A stretch of DNA of 64,000 nt from Corbicula japonica (GCA_038501625.1 JAZAYU010000871.1:25001-89000); one strand, 5' to 3'. Positions 50,690 to 62,600 are shown, counted from the stretch's first letter. Translations and numbers: made by a program. The notes: a model not told the origin generated them from the sequence alone.

Positions 50690-51075
50690 TTTCAGGATAG
50701 GATTGGGTTAGGTCAGGGTTAGGTCATGGTTAGGTGGGGAGCGTTAGGGTAGGAGTGGGGTTAGGGTTACGGTTGGTAGGGTTGGGATTGGGTTGGGTTA
50801 GGGTTAGGGTTGGGGGTGGGGTTAGGGTTAGGGTTACGCTGGGTTAGGGTTGGGGTGGGTAAGGGTTAGGGTTGGTAGGGTTGCGTCGGGTTAGGGTTGG
50901 GGGTGGGGGTGGGGTTAGGGTCAGGGTTGGTAGGGTTGGGTGGGGTTAGGGTAAGGCTGGGTTAGAGTTGGGGTGGGTTAGGGTTAGAGTTGGTGGGGTT
51001 TGGTTGGGTAAGGGTTGGGGTTGGGGTAGGATGTTAGGGTTGGGTTTGGGTTGGGTTATGATGGGGATGGGTAAG
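50690..51075. repeat. Degenerate telomere-like G-rich tract
   Basis: About 385 bp of TTAGGG mixed with TTGGGG, GTTAGGTC and similar variants, all G-rich on the plus strand. The variant mixture resembles proximal telomere or interstitial telomeric DNA that is no longer maintained by telomerase. It flows directly into the unit starting with 'gggttaccgttcggatttaa'. Confidence 0.9.
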
Positions 51076-51970
51076 GTTTAGGGGTTAAGGTTCGGGTTAC
51101 CGTTCGGATTTAAACATAATAGCAGGGTTTGGTCAGGGTTTTCAAAAGTAAGCTTTGTTACTAAAAATAAATTCCTTTGTTCTGTTTCGCGCTATTTTTT
51201 TCTTTACTCTAAGTATATAACCATATATTATGTTATACAAATGCTGTATTTCATGGCTCATTCCTTTAAGCCCAACAGTTTGCCATGCTCATATTATCAT
51301 CATTCATCCAAATTCATCATCATCATCACTATCATCATCATCATCGTCATATCATCACTATCATCATCTTCATCGTCATAGTCATCAACATGAAAAGTGC
51401 TATATTCCTTCCTGATGTCTTGATATTTATTCACTCATCTCATAAATACATCATCATTACCATCATCATCATCATCATCATCCTCATCATAATCCTGATC
51501 ATCCTCATCAAAATCATTATCATCATCATCAATCAAAATATTCATCTTAGTTCTATACCGTTTCTAGTTTTTAACAAAATCTGTACCTGATATTCTCTGA
51601 TAATCCGTTTTAGTAAAATCACTTCCGATGATAAAAATATTTTTAAAACTTCTACATTGCTTTGAAGCACAACATAACCGTTTCAAAATGGCTTGTCAAT
51701 GACAATTTCCGCCTTCAAGTTCTATTATGATGCGCGTGCACATATGTTTTAAAACACATGACTTACTCCGCCAATAAATTATTTCCACACATCCATTCTC
51801 TATAACATCCCATTCTACAATGAATCAAATGTAGGACCGTTCCTGCACATGAGCAAACAAGATGCGCGCGGATCTATAACACGTGGTCGGGACAAGATGG
51901 CGGTGGGACAACTATCGTTTCGTGCTCCTACCCTAACCCTAACTCTAACCCAACCCTAACCCTAACCCTT
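51076..51970. repeat. Telomere-bounded unit, copy 2
   Basis: From 'ggttcgggttaccgttcgga' through an (ATC)n-rich stretch (51297-51535), 'accgtttcaaaatggcttgt', 'gcacatgagcaaacaagatg' and 'acacgtggtcgggacaagat' to (CCCTAA)n at 51929-51968. It is the most complete uninterrupted copy and serves as the reference for the others. Confidence 0.85.
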
Positions 51971-52205
51971 CTATAACGTTTCAAAATTTTTGAACAAAAT
52001 CTATACCTTATATTCTCTGATAATCCGTTTTAGTAAAATCATTTCAAATGATTAAAATATTTTTAAAACTTCTACATAGCTTTGAAGCACAACATAACCG
52101 TTTCAAAATGGCTTGTCAATGACAATTTCCGCATTCAAGTTCTATAAGAACAGGTGACTAACTCCGCCAATAAATTATTTCCACACATCCATTGTCTATT
52201 CTCGA
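51971..52205. repeat. Telomere-bounded unit, copy 3, left part (5' truncated, interrupted)
   Basis: It begins mid-unit ('ttctataacgtttcaaaatt') directly after a CCCTAA tract, lacking the TTAGGG side and the (ATC)n block. It breaks at 'ccacacatccattgtctat' and resumes at about 54287 with 'aacatcccattctac'. Confidence 0.75.
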
Positions 52206-52405
52206 TTTCGAAATTACTTCTTTATCCCGTTTTCCGGTACCGATCGTACTTTGGGGTTGCCGATAATGGCGATGTATGGAGCGTACTGAGAAAAATTTAC
52301 AATGATAAACGTTAAAATTAGCGAAAACTTTTAAAATATTTTATTTGATTTAGCAATCAATTGTAACTTGTCATAAAAATAATTTAATGCTGGTACTGAA
52401 ATGTA

Positions 52406-54022
52406 CACTTAACGAAACTTATAAGTACCCCAGTTATAGTTTTCAGCATAAATTATTATATGATTAACGCAAATATTTAAAACTTATGCTGTGTAAAGTT
52501 TAATCATATTTTTAACATTTCATAACAAAAAATTCATTTATAAACAACTCAAACTTAACAAAAAAGATCATAAACCGAGATCACTACCAGTACACAAATT
52601 CGCACCAGAGTCTTATGAAGTCAATATCGCGTATGTCCACCGTTTGCGTTAATTACTGCTAAGCACCGTGATCGCATTGACATAATGAAATTTCTAAAAT
52701 AAGCCACTGGAATATTAGCCCATTCTTGCATTAGTCGGTTGTGTAGTTCTCTTTGGTTGGTGGGTGCATTCGGGCATCTGTAGACACGCCGGCCAAGTTC
52801 ATCCCATATGTTCTCAATCGGGTGAGATCGGGCGACTTTGACGGCCAGGGCAGTACGTTGACATTCTGCTGTTGCAAGAGTGCCCGTGTTGTGCGTGCAG
52901 TGTGGCTCGTTGCCCCGTCTTGCAATAGTGTCATGCCCCTGTTCTGTTGAATAATGGGAATGGCGACGGGGCGAAGAATTTCGTTCTGGTAACGAGCTGC
53001 ATTTAAGTTCCCTTGAATTGCAACAAGTGGTGTTTTCACGTGGAGTGAAATTCCAGCCCATATCATTACGGAGCCGCCGCCGAACTGATCTCTTTCTACG
53101 ACGCACGCATCAGCATAACGCTCACCACGTCGGCGGTACACACGGGTTCTCCCATCATTTCCATGAACATTGAAACTGGACTCATCGGTAAACAAGACTT
53201 GTGCCCAGTCCGCACGTGTGAATCTCAGATGAGTCCTCGCCCAGCGGACACGTGCACGACGGTGGTGTCCACGCAGTACAATTCCCCGATACGGCCGTCT
53301 GGCACGAATACCAACGGATCTGAGGCGCGATCGGACTGTGTTGCTGCTGATTGGCCGTCCGTGAGTCCCAAATGTCGCCCTTGCTGTTTCTACTGCTGTG
53401 CGCTTCCGCTGGCGGAGGTGCGATAAAACCATAAACCGGTCTTGTCTGCGTGTTGTCACTCTACCACGTGGTCTCCTCGGAAGATTGGCGACACTTCCGG
53501 TACGTCTGTACTTTGAGGCCAGTCTAGTAATAGACTTCTTTGTAACACGCATTCTTCGGGCAACCTAGAAAAAACCCAAAGGATTACAAGGTTCATAATA
53601 CTGATATGCAACGGGCTTGTCGTAGAATGCACGCACTGAAATGCAATAAAACGAACAATGGGTATTGAACCACATACCTGCTCATGAGCCGCTCCGGCTT
53701 CTTAAAGTCCAATAGCGATTGCACGTTCTTGCAACGACATACGAGCCATGTTTTGTGTTTTTATGTTAGGCACATCTACACTCTATCGATACATGTTTAT
53801 ATTGGTCATTATGGTCAGTTGCACGAAGTGCACGTGCTCGTTTTCGATTTTCAACGACCACTCTCAAAGTATGGTTTCGCATGGTTAATTTTGCATAAAT
53901 TCATTTTGAGCAGACGACAAATTGGGGCATTACATATAATCATTATTTAATGTGCATATTTTAAAAATAACACGTGTTTAATGCAATTTTGTTTTTGGGG
54001 TACTTATAAGTTTCGTTAAGTG
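52406..54022 (-). mobile_element. Tc1-like transposon, 1,617 bp, complete ends
   Basis: Perfect 27-bp terminal inverted repeats begin CACTTAACGAAACTTATAAG and continue TACCCCA. TA flanks both ends (52404-52405 and 54023-54024). The transposase gene is on the minus strand inside. The perfect ends and the small number of coding lesions point to a recent insertion. Confidence 0.9.
52621..53749 (-). pseudogene. Tc1-family DD34E transposase, intron-containing, two lesions
   Basis: The protein cuts and pastes the surrounding element. Exon 1 runs from ATG at 53749 to 53678, an intron with good donor (cag|gtatgtgg) and acceptor (ttttttctag|g) spans 53677-53565, and exon 2 runs to TGA at 52621-52623. 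Features in order: helix-turn-helix/paired-like N-terminus with 'SITRLASKYRRTGSVANLPR', an Arg-rich linker, first catalytic Asp in 'LFTDESSF', second Asp in 'LLQDGATSH', and Glu in 'PIENIWDELGRRV' 34 residues after the second Asp. One base is lost near 52822, just before the 'PIE' motif, shifting the frame. A TAA interrupts exon 1 at 53702-53704 (codon 16). Otherwise it is full length for the family. An intron in a Tc1 transposase is uncommon; without it the N-terminus would not read through. As it stands, inactive. Confidence 0.85.
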
Positions 54023-54286
54023 TATATATTGTTTCATTCTTTATCAACCGTTATGGACGAAGCTAACGCCACTATTACAATTTTAACTGAGAAAACTGAT
54101 AAAGTAACATAAAATGAAATTATTTTTGGTTACTGCCTACTGAAATTTTTGTTGATTTCAATAAATATTTTAAAATTTGATTAATCATTACGCATAGCTG
54201 CTATGTGCTTATACATACGCCTACCGCCCTGACCGATTGTACGGAAATACCGACTTTCGTTGTTTAGACACTAATTTCGAAATGGT

Positions 54287-54435
54287 CAATAACATCCCAT
54301 TCTACAATGATCTAAATCTAGGACCGTTCCTGCACATGCGCAAACAAGATGCGCGCGCATCTTTAACACGTGGTTGGGACAAGATGGCGGTGGGACAACT
54401 ATCGCTTCGTGCTCCTACCCTAACCCTAACCCAAC
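54287..54435. repeat. Telomere-bounded unit, copy 3, right part
   Basis: 'aacatcccattctacaatga', 'gcgcgcatctttaacacgtg' and 'caagatggcggtgggacaac' lead to CCCTAACCCTAACCCAACCC at about 54416-54435, where the next unit starts in TTAGG orientation. Confidence 0.8.
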
Positions 54436-55165
54436 CCTTTAGGGGTTAGGGTTCGGGTTACCGTTCGGATTTAAACATAAGAGCAGGTTTTGGTCAGGGT
54501 TATCAAAAGTAAGCTTTGTTACTAAAAATAGATTCCTTTGTTGTGTTTCGCGCCATTTTTTTTCTTTATTCTAAGTATATGGACATATATGATGTTATAA
54601 AATGCTGTATTTTATGGCTCCTTCCTTTAAGTCCAACAGTTTGCCATGCTCATATAATCATCATTCATCCATTCATCATCATCATCTTCACTATAATCAT
54701 CATCATCGTCATATCATCACTATTATCATCATCATCGTCATAGTCATCAACATGAAAAATGCTATATTCCTTCCTGATGTCTTGATATTTATTCACTCAT
54801 CAAATAAATACATCATCATTATCATCCTCCTCCTCCTCCTCCTCCTCCTCATCATCATCATCATCATCATCAAAATCATCATCATCATCAATCAAAATAT
54901 TCATCTTAGTTCTATACCGTTTCAAAATTTTTCGTACAAATCTATACCTTATAGTCTCTGATAATCCGTTTTATTAAAATCACTTCGTCAATAAATTATT
55001 TCCACACATCCATTCTCTATAACATCCCATTCTACAATGATTCAAATTTAGGACCGTTCCTGCCAATGCGCAAACAAGATGCGCGCGCATCTATAACACG
55101 TGGTTGGGACAAGATGGCGGTGGACAACTATCGCTTCGTGCTCCTACCCTAACCCTAACCCTAAC
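54436..55165. repeat. Telomere-bounded unit, copy 4
   Basis: Starts 'tttaggggttagggttcggg', contains a long (ATC)n/(CTC)n block (54655-54890) and ends in CCCTAACCCTAACCC at 55146-55165. Compared with copy 2 it lacks the segment between 'aaaatcacttc' and 'aataaattatttcc' (about 130 bp). Copy 5 has the same deletion. Confidence 0.85.
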
Positions 55166-55877
55166 CCAACCCTTTAGGGGTTAGGGTTCGGGTTACCGTT
55201 CGGATTTAAACATAATAACAGGTTTTGGTCAGCGTAATCAAAAGTAAGCTTTGTTACTAAAAATAGATTCCTTTGTTCTGATTCGCGCCATTTTTTTTCT
55301 TTATTCTAAGTATATGCACATATATGTTGTTATAAAATGCTGTATTTCATGGCTCATTCCTTTAAGTCCAACAGTTTGCCATGCTCATAGAATCATCATT
55401 CATCCAAATTCATCATCATCATCTTCTCTATCATCATCACCATCGTCATATCATCACTATTATCATCATCATCGTCATAGTCATCAACATGAAAAATGCT
55501 ATATTCCTTCCTGATGTCTTGATATTTATTCACTTATCAAATAAATACATCATCATTATCATCCTCATCCTCCTCCTCCTCATCATCATCAAAATCATCA
55601 TCATCATCAATCAAAATATTCGTCTTAGTTCTATACAGTTTCAAAATTTTTCGAACAAATCTATTCCTTATATTCTCTGATAATCCGTTTTATTAAAATC
55701 ACTTCGTCGATAAATTATTTCCACACATCCATTCTCTATAACATCCCATTCTACAAAGATTCAAATCTAGGACCGTTCCTGTACATGCGCAAACAAGATA
55801 CGCGCACATCTCTAACACGTGGTTGGGACAAGATGGCGGTGGGACAACTATCTCTTCGTGCACCTACCCAAACCCTC

Positions 55878-55917
<40 letters not shown>

Positions 55918-55925
55918 CTAACCCT
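55166..55925. repeat. Telomere-bounded unit, copy 5
   Basis: Nearly the same as copy 4, including the shared internal deletion, so the two arose by recent tandem duplication. It ends in a longer (CCCTAA)n tract (about 55874-55924), the right limit of the mosaic. Confidence 0.85.
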
Positions 55926-56140
55926 GCACATGTATATCGGATACCTGCTTTATTATGTGTTTAATCTAAAAGAAATTGATAAAAATCCAAGGTTTTTATG
56001 CAATTTATTTATATATTTTACCAAAAGGTATATATATTAATATAAATCAGCATATTTTAAAATATTTTCTTCATAAATCTTAAATCAATATAAAACAATT
56101 TATATATATACTAAAATATTAACATTTAACGTTAATATAT
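55926..56140. other. AT-rich spacer, nothing recognised
   Basis: Unstructured AT-rich DNA between the telomeric mosaic and the small MITE. Confidence 0.4.
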
Positions 56141-56376
56141 ACTCCAGCACAAAAGAAACTCCTCGTGCATATTTTAACAGCATTTTCTCTAAATTGCTTA
56201 ACATGACTGGATATTTAAGGACATTTATTCCTTATTCGGGTTAGGATTATAAGAACTATCAAAAAACAGTTGATGATATGTTTGTCTTCTGATTCATTAA
56301 TGGATTTATAAATTTAGTTTTTACTTACAGGTATGACTTCTATTTATTCGTAGCTAAGCGTTTCTTTTGTGCTCGA

Positions 56377-56378
<2 letters not shown>
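56141..56378. mobile_element. Small MITE with ACTCCAGCACAAAAGAAAC ends, 238 bp
   Basis: 19-bp ends ACTCCAGCACAAAAGAAAC (56141-56159) and, inverted, ACTCGAGCACAAAAGAAAC (56360-56378) differ at one position. AT/TA-rich flanks prevent an unambiguous target duplication, but TA is available on both sides, as expected for a Tc1/mariner-mobilised MITE. No coding capacity. Confidence 0.65.

Positions 56379-56464
<86 letters not shown>
56379..56464. repeat. (AT)n microsatellite
   Basis: About 43 uninterrupted AT dinucleotides starting at the right end of the MITE. Confidence 0.97.
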
Positions 56465-56468
<4 letters not shown>

Positions 56469-56623
56469 CTGTAGAAATAATCGATTTTAATTTTAATTAT
56501 TATTGTTCTTTTGTCACTATTCAATTCGTACACTAGTGTACATGTTTGTAAAGTGACTTTATTACTAAATAATTACTTTAAATTTTGGGGACTTAAATAT
56601 TTGTCCTGAATTCAACGTGCTGT

Positions 56624-56746
<123 letters not shown>

Positions 56747-56902
56747 CTGAAAAGGTCTGCATCATGTTTAAGTGTACATGTATTGTTTTATATTCCGCAT
56801 AACGTTCATGGTTAAATGTCAGTCTGATTTACTTTGTTTATATTAACAGTTTTAATGACTCCTCCATCATCGCCTGAAATGTGGTTTAAATCATAACACA
56901 TA

Positions 56903-58995
56903 AGACCAGGAAGTTATTTGACGCATTACATTGTAGACTACATAGAAATTTGACGTATTAGACCACGAAGTAATATGACGCATTAGACCATGAAGTAATT
57001 CGACGTATCAGACCACAAAGTAATGTTACGCATTAGACCACGAAGTAATTTTACGCAAAAGTCCACAAAATAATTATACCACGAAGTAATTTGTCACAAT
57101 AGGCCACGAAGAATTTTTAACACATTAGACCAGGAAGTCCTTTGACACATAAGACCAAACAGTTATTTTGACGCATTAAACCACGCAGTCATTTGACACA
57201 TTGGACCACGAAGTTGTTTAACCTATTAGACCACGAAGTTATTGAACACGAAGTAATTTGACGCATGAGACAGCGATGAAATTGACGAAATATACCACGA
57301 AGTAAATTAAGGTATCAGACCAAAAGGTAATTTGACGCATGAGACCACGAAGTAATTTTGACACAATAGACCACGAAGTATTTTGACGCATTAGTCTACA
57401 AAGTAATTTTGACGCAATAAAACACGAAGTAATTTTATGTAAAAGACCACGAAGTAAGTTGACGCATAAGACCACGAAGTATTTTGACACAATCTACCAT
57501 GAAGTTATATCACAAATTAGACCACGAAGTTTTTGAAGCATCAGATCACAAAGTAATTTTAAACATTTTAACATGAAGTCAACTAACGCGTAAGACCAAG
57601 ATGTTATTTGACGCAATAGACCAAAACGTAATGTGACATTAAAGAATCACGAAGTCATAACACTCATAAAACCACAAAGTAATTTGACACATTAGACCAC
57701 GAAGTATTTTGACGCAATTGACAACGATGTAATTTATAGCATTCGATCACGAAGTGAATTGACACAATATAAAATGAAGTTATTCTACGCGTTAGGCAAC
57801 GAAGTAATTTTACACAATAGACCACGAAGAAATTTGACGCATCAGATCACAAAGTAATTTTACACATAAGACAACAAGGTAAACAGACGCATAAGACTGA
57901 TTTAGTTTTGACGCATTTGACCAAAAAGTAATGAGACACAATAGAAACACGCAGGATATTCGGCGCATTAGACCAGGAAGTAATTTGACCCATTAGACCT
58001 GAAAGGTATTTGACTCATTAGACCACGAAGAAATTTGATACGTAGACCACAAAGTAATTTGACGCATTAGTTCACAACGTAATTTGACATATGAGACTAC
58101 AAAGTCATTTGACACATTACTAGGCAGATATTTTACGCACAAGACCACAAAGACATTTGGACGCAGTAGACCTTGAAGAAATTTGACGAAATCTTACAAA
58201 TAGACCACAAAGTGATTCGACACATTACACCACATAGTAATTTGACGTAACAGGCCACATTGTATTTTGACGCAATAGACCACGAAGAATTTTGACACAA
58301 TCTTACAAATTAACCACAAAGTTATTTGACACATTAGACCACAAAGAAATAAGACGCATTGGACCAAGAAGTCATTTGACGCAATTGACCACAATGTGTT
58401 TTGACGCAATAGACCACGAAGTAATTTGACGCATGAGAACAAGATGTGATTTTAAGCAATCGACCACGAAGTAATTTTGACGCAATAGACCACGAAGTAA
58501 ATTGACGCAATAGACCACGAAGTAATTTGAAGCATTAGACCACGAAGTAATTTAACGCAATAACACAAAGAATTCTATACAATAGACACGAGGTAATTTG
58601 ACGCACTAGACAACGAAGTAATTGACGCATTAGACCACGAAGTAATTTAACGCATTCGACCACGAAGTAACTAGACGCATTAGACCATAAAGAAATTCGA
58701 TGCGATAGACCACAAAATAATTTAACACATTAGACCACGAAGTTATTTGGCGCAATTGACCCTGAAGTATTTTGACGCAAAAGACCACGCAGTAATTTGA
58801 CGCATTAGACCACGAAGTAATTTGTCGCATTAGATCACGAAATAATTTGACGCATTTAGACCACGAAATAAATTGACGCATTAGATTACAAAGTAATTTA
58901 ACGCATTAGACCACGAATTACATTGACGCATTTGATTACAAAGTAATTTGACGCATTAGACTACGAAGTAAATTGACGCATTAGATTACAAAGTA
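56903..58995. repeat. 25-bp minisatellite, about 2.1 kb, roughly 80 copies
   Basis: The unit core is GACCACGAAGTAATTTGACG followed by CATTA. Copies at the centre and left vary by substitutions and 1-2-bp indels; copies from about 58440 to 58990 are closest to the consensus. The indels scramble the reading frame, so the short minus-strand ORFs (for example 57239-57490 and 58194-58442) are not genes. No spacer pattern typical of CRISPR. Confidence 0.95.
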
Positions 58996-59671
58996 ATTGG
59001 TGACATGAGAACCGACGTCAATGGTTCCAGCAATAAATTAAAATGTTGATCATGCCGCAGAAATATAAGTTGTCTCCTGCACGTTTTTAGAATTCTTAAA
59101 AGACTTTGACTCAAGTTCCAGAAGTTAAAATCTATGTAATCATAAATTAACACATTTGACTTACAATGTATACTTCTATAGATTCGAATATAAACATCCT
59201 TACATATTTTAAGAATGTATATGAAATATATTCATATTTAATTTAACATGTACGATCAATATACTGTATACATGTTTCAACAGTATATACATTTACAATT
59301 GATATATATATATATAGCCATGTTCAAGGGTTATATATACAAGCAACTTTTAAATATACACAATAAATTATACATATTTCAATCGATTTATGCATGTACA
59401 ATCAGTAAATACATCTTAACGCATTATATATACATGAAGAATATTTACAATAGCCGATTTTTCAGCTGTTACTATTTTTAACTTTATGCCAATGCGAGTA
59501 CATGTACAATGTTTTCACAAATAATTAAATGGAATTTATTAGACTTTAGCTATTCAACATCAAGAAATTTTCAAAACATGTACTGTCGATACCTGAGGAA
59601 TATTTAAACGATCAACTATTGTTAACTTAAAGTCTCAGAAGTTCGGTGTTATTTTTGTTCATACCCTAGTG
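58996..59671. other. 3' flank of the NLR-like gene
   Basis: AT-rich DNA. TTTATT at 59535-59540 is AATAAA on the minus strand, 132 bases past the stop codon of the NACHT gene, and is the nearest candidate polyadenylation signal. Confidence 0.45.
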
Positions 59672-62600
59672 TTATATTTTGAAGATCTTGTTTAAAATGG
59701 AAATCAAAGTTGTTTTGATATTAAGGAACTCTATTGTATTTCTCAGAGTCTGTGATGCATACTCGTCATCTAATATAATCTTTAGCAACAGTAGCAACGC
59801 CATCATCATCATAATCATCTTCACCCCTAGGAGCAACATCGCAGCATCGTCATTATCATCTTCACCATCAAGAGCAGCATCATCACTATCAGCGTCTTCA
59901 TTATCATCTTCACCATCCTGAGCAGCATGGTGATCATCAGCTTCATCATCATCATCTTTATCATCAGAAATAGCATGGTCATCGTCAGCGTCATCATTAT
60001 CATCTTCATCATCAGAAATAGCATGTTCATCATCAGCGTCATCATTATCATCTTCATCATCAGAAATAACATGGTCATCATCAGCATCATCATTATTATC
60101 TTCACCATCAGGAGCAGCATCATCATTATCGGCGTCGTCATTATCATCTTCACCATCCTGAGCCGCATGGTGATCATCAGCGTCACCATCATCATCTTTA
60201 TCATCAGAAACAGCATTGTCATCATCAGCGTCATCATTAACATCTTTACAATCAGCAGGAGCATCGTCATCATCAGCGTCATCACTATCAGCTTCACCAT
60301 CCGGAGCAGCATGGTGATTATTAGCGTCATCATTATCATCTTTATCATCAGAAACAGCATTGTCATCATCAGCGTCATCATTAACATCTTTACAATCAGC
60401 AGGAGCATCGTCATCATCAGCGTCATCACTATCAGCTTCACCATCCGGAGCAGCATGGTGATTATTAGCGTCATCATTATCATCTTCGTCATGAGAAGCA
60501 GCATTGTCATTATCAGCGTTATCATTAACATCTTCACAATCAGGAGCAGCATCGCCATCATTAGCGTCATCATTATAATCTTCATCACCTGCAAAAACAT
60601 CGTCATTGTCATAATCGTCGATGCCCGCATCAACATCAGAAATATAAATATAATCATAATCATCATCAAAACAGAGATCTAAATCTTGTATCCATGATAA
60701 TGTCGGCGTTGACTTGATCTCGTCTATGAAAGTCTGCCACTCCTCCCTTGATGATCCTTGACAATTGTTTAACGTCACCGTAACCAGATTTTGCAGCCCG
60801 CCGACACTGAGTAACAGTATCCGCCATGCGGCAGACGACATTCTGGTGTAGTCTAGTTCCACGCGTTCAAGCTTAGTCATGGCAGATGAGAGACGCGGTA
60901 TAAGGTCACCCATTTCTATCCGCGTAAGACTGATTTTCTGAAGCTGAGTTAATGTAGGAATGGTTTGTAACATCTCCTGGCAGGATTTTATATTGTTTAA
61001 AGTTAATGATGATAGGACCGGTGCTGCACGTAGATCTTGCCACAATGTGGCACTGGCTCTGGCAGTTATCTCTATCCACGGACAGAAGTCAAGAGTCTCC
61101 AGGCATGCTGGATTCACGTGTAGCTCTCTACATGGGATGAAGAAAAGACTCAACATCTTTAGCTCGTTCAGACGATGTAGGTCCAAGGTGACGTCACAAT
61201 CACGGTAGTACTGTTCAAAGTGGTCCGAGCATGTTATGGCCTCCAACATAAGCTGTGTCAGTGTTGTGGCCTGGCTGATATAAAGAAATTTAAGGTTACT
61301 GTGAGTCATGTAAACGTTAGAGAGATGCAATGATTGTAAGCATGTCAGTCCTGTGAGCGCCGTTATACTGATATCGGACAGATGGATATTACGTGGTTGT
61401 AGTGTCAGACATTTCAATGTATGGGCTGATTCAGTGAGGATGTCAGTCAGCCATACTGGTTTATTTTGACAGTCTGATACTCTCAATGTCTCCAGGGAGG
61501 TAAACACACCAGGATCCAGGGACTGCATGATCTCTGTTATCTTGAAGCCTGGATATGATAGTTGTAGCGATTTCACTTTACATTTATTAAAGTTGATAAT
61601 GGTTTTCAAATTTGTTAAATCGTGTTCTGTTAGCATGTAATCGTGAAGATGAATCAAACAACTGTCATTTCCATTTCTCACACTTTCTTGCAAACACTGG
61701 GCCTGCATTTCCTGGTAAAATATCATCGGTATCCTAGCGCTAACGTCAATATCCATGGAAGTTCTGTGTCGACGCGTCACATCGTCAAGGTCAACCATCT
61801 TCTGCAGCTCACCGGAAATACATGTATATACTTCCGGATTAATACCACATACAAAAACAAATAGATTAGACATTTCTAATATGTCTGAAACAGATGAACA
61901 AACATTAAGAATGGTTGATTTTACAGATTCGTTTTGCCATTCAGACGTTATATAAATAGCAGAGAAGAATTCTTGTACAGCCTTGTGCTGAAAGAAAACT
62001 TGATATCGTTTTACAGCGACTATGCTGCTGTCTTTGGTTTGACACAACAGTCCAACTTTTAAACAGAACTCAATATCTTGCTCGGTCATATACTGGGCGA
62101 CTATTCTTCTATCGAATATCAAAGATGATTCTTTCTTCTCGCTAAATAAAGTATAAAATGCTAGTTTCCCAAGTCTCATTAATAGGATGAAATATCTTTT
62201 ACATATCTCGTTCTCCTTCATACAATTTGGGACTGGCGTGTTATCGTTTGACTGTACATGTATATCCGGTAATTGTTTTTTCTTCAGACCACGTTCAAGT
62301 GTAAATTCAGTAATGTTACTGAAACTTTCACATTTCGATTTACCAATGGGTAGACCACCAAAGAACAAACACATAAGCTGAAGTAGAATATACGGAATGT
62401 AAATAATATTCTCGATCTGATGAACTTTCTTGATATGGATAATATCCCCAATCCGGACTGTCTTGACTTGGATAATATCTCCGACTTGAACTTTCTTGAC
62501 TTCTTCATCGAAATCTGCAATTTGTTTCCCTGCTAAGTTCAAGTTTCTTTTATTTAGTATTCCAAGCGCATTTTTTTCGAGCTCTGTGCGTGTTTTGTAA

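Larger units (their letters stand above)
52206..54286. mobile_element. Putative outer insertion that carries the Tc1 element
   Basis: About 2.08 kb separates the two halves of the copy-3 unit. After removing the Tc1 element (52406-54022) some 460 bp remains, with 'gatttcgaaatta' near the left end and its reverse complement 'taatttcgaaatg' near the right end (about 54270). That suggests a short inverted-repeat element into which Tc1 later inserted. The inverted match is only about 12 bp, so the call is tentative. Confidence 0.4.

Noticed and set aside
51230..51590. Ile/His/Ser-rich ORFs (also at 54516-54961 and 55251-55680)
   Set aside because: They translate the (ATC)n-rich part of the telomere-bounded unit and recur with every copy.
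54416..54450. Telomere-telomere fusion point
   Set aside because: A head-to-head fusion would read TTAGGG then CCCTAA on one strand; here the order is CCCTAA then TTAGGG, so a simple end fusion does not explain it.
56903..58995. Possible CRISPR array because of many 25-bp repeats
   Set aside because: Units are contiguous with no unique spacers, have drifted sequence, and sit in eukaryotic DNA.
59827..60682. Long ORFs of 280 residues (minus) and 251 residues (plus) overlapping the NLR gene
   Set aside because: They are the other reading frames of the 48-bp Asp-rich coding repeat, open only because the unit length is divisible by 3.
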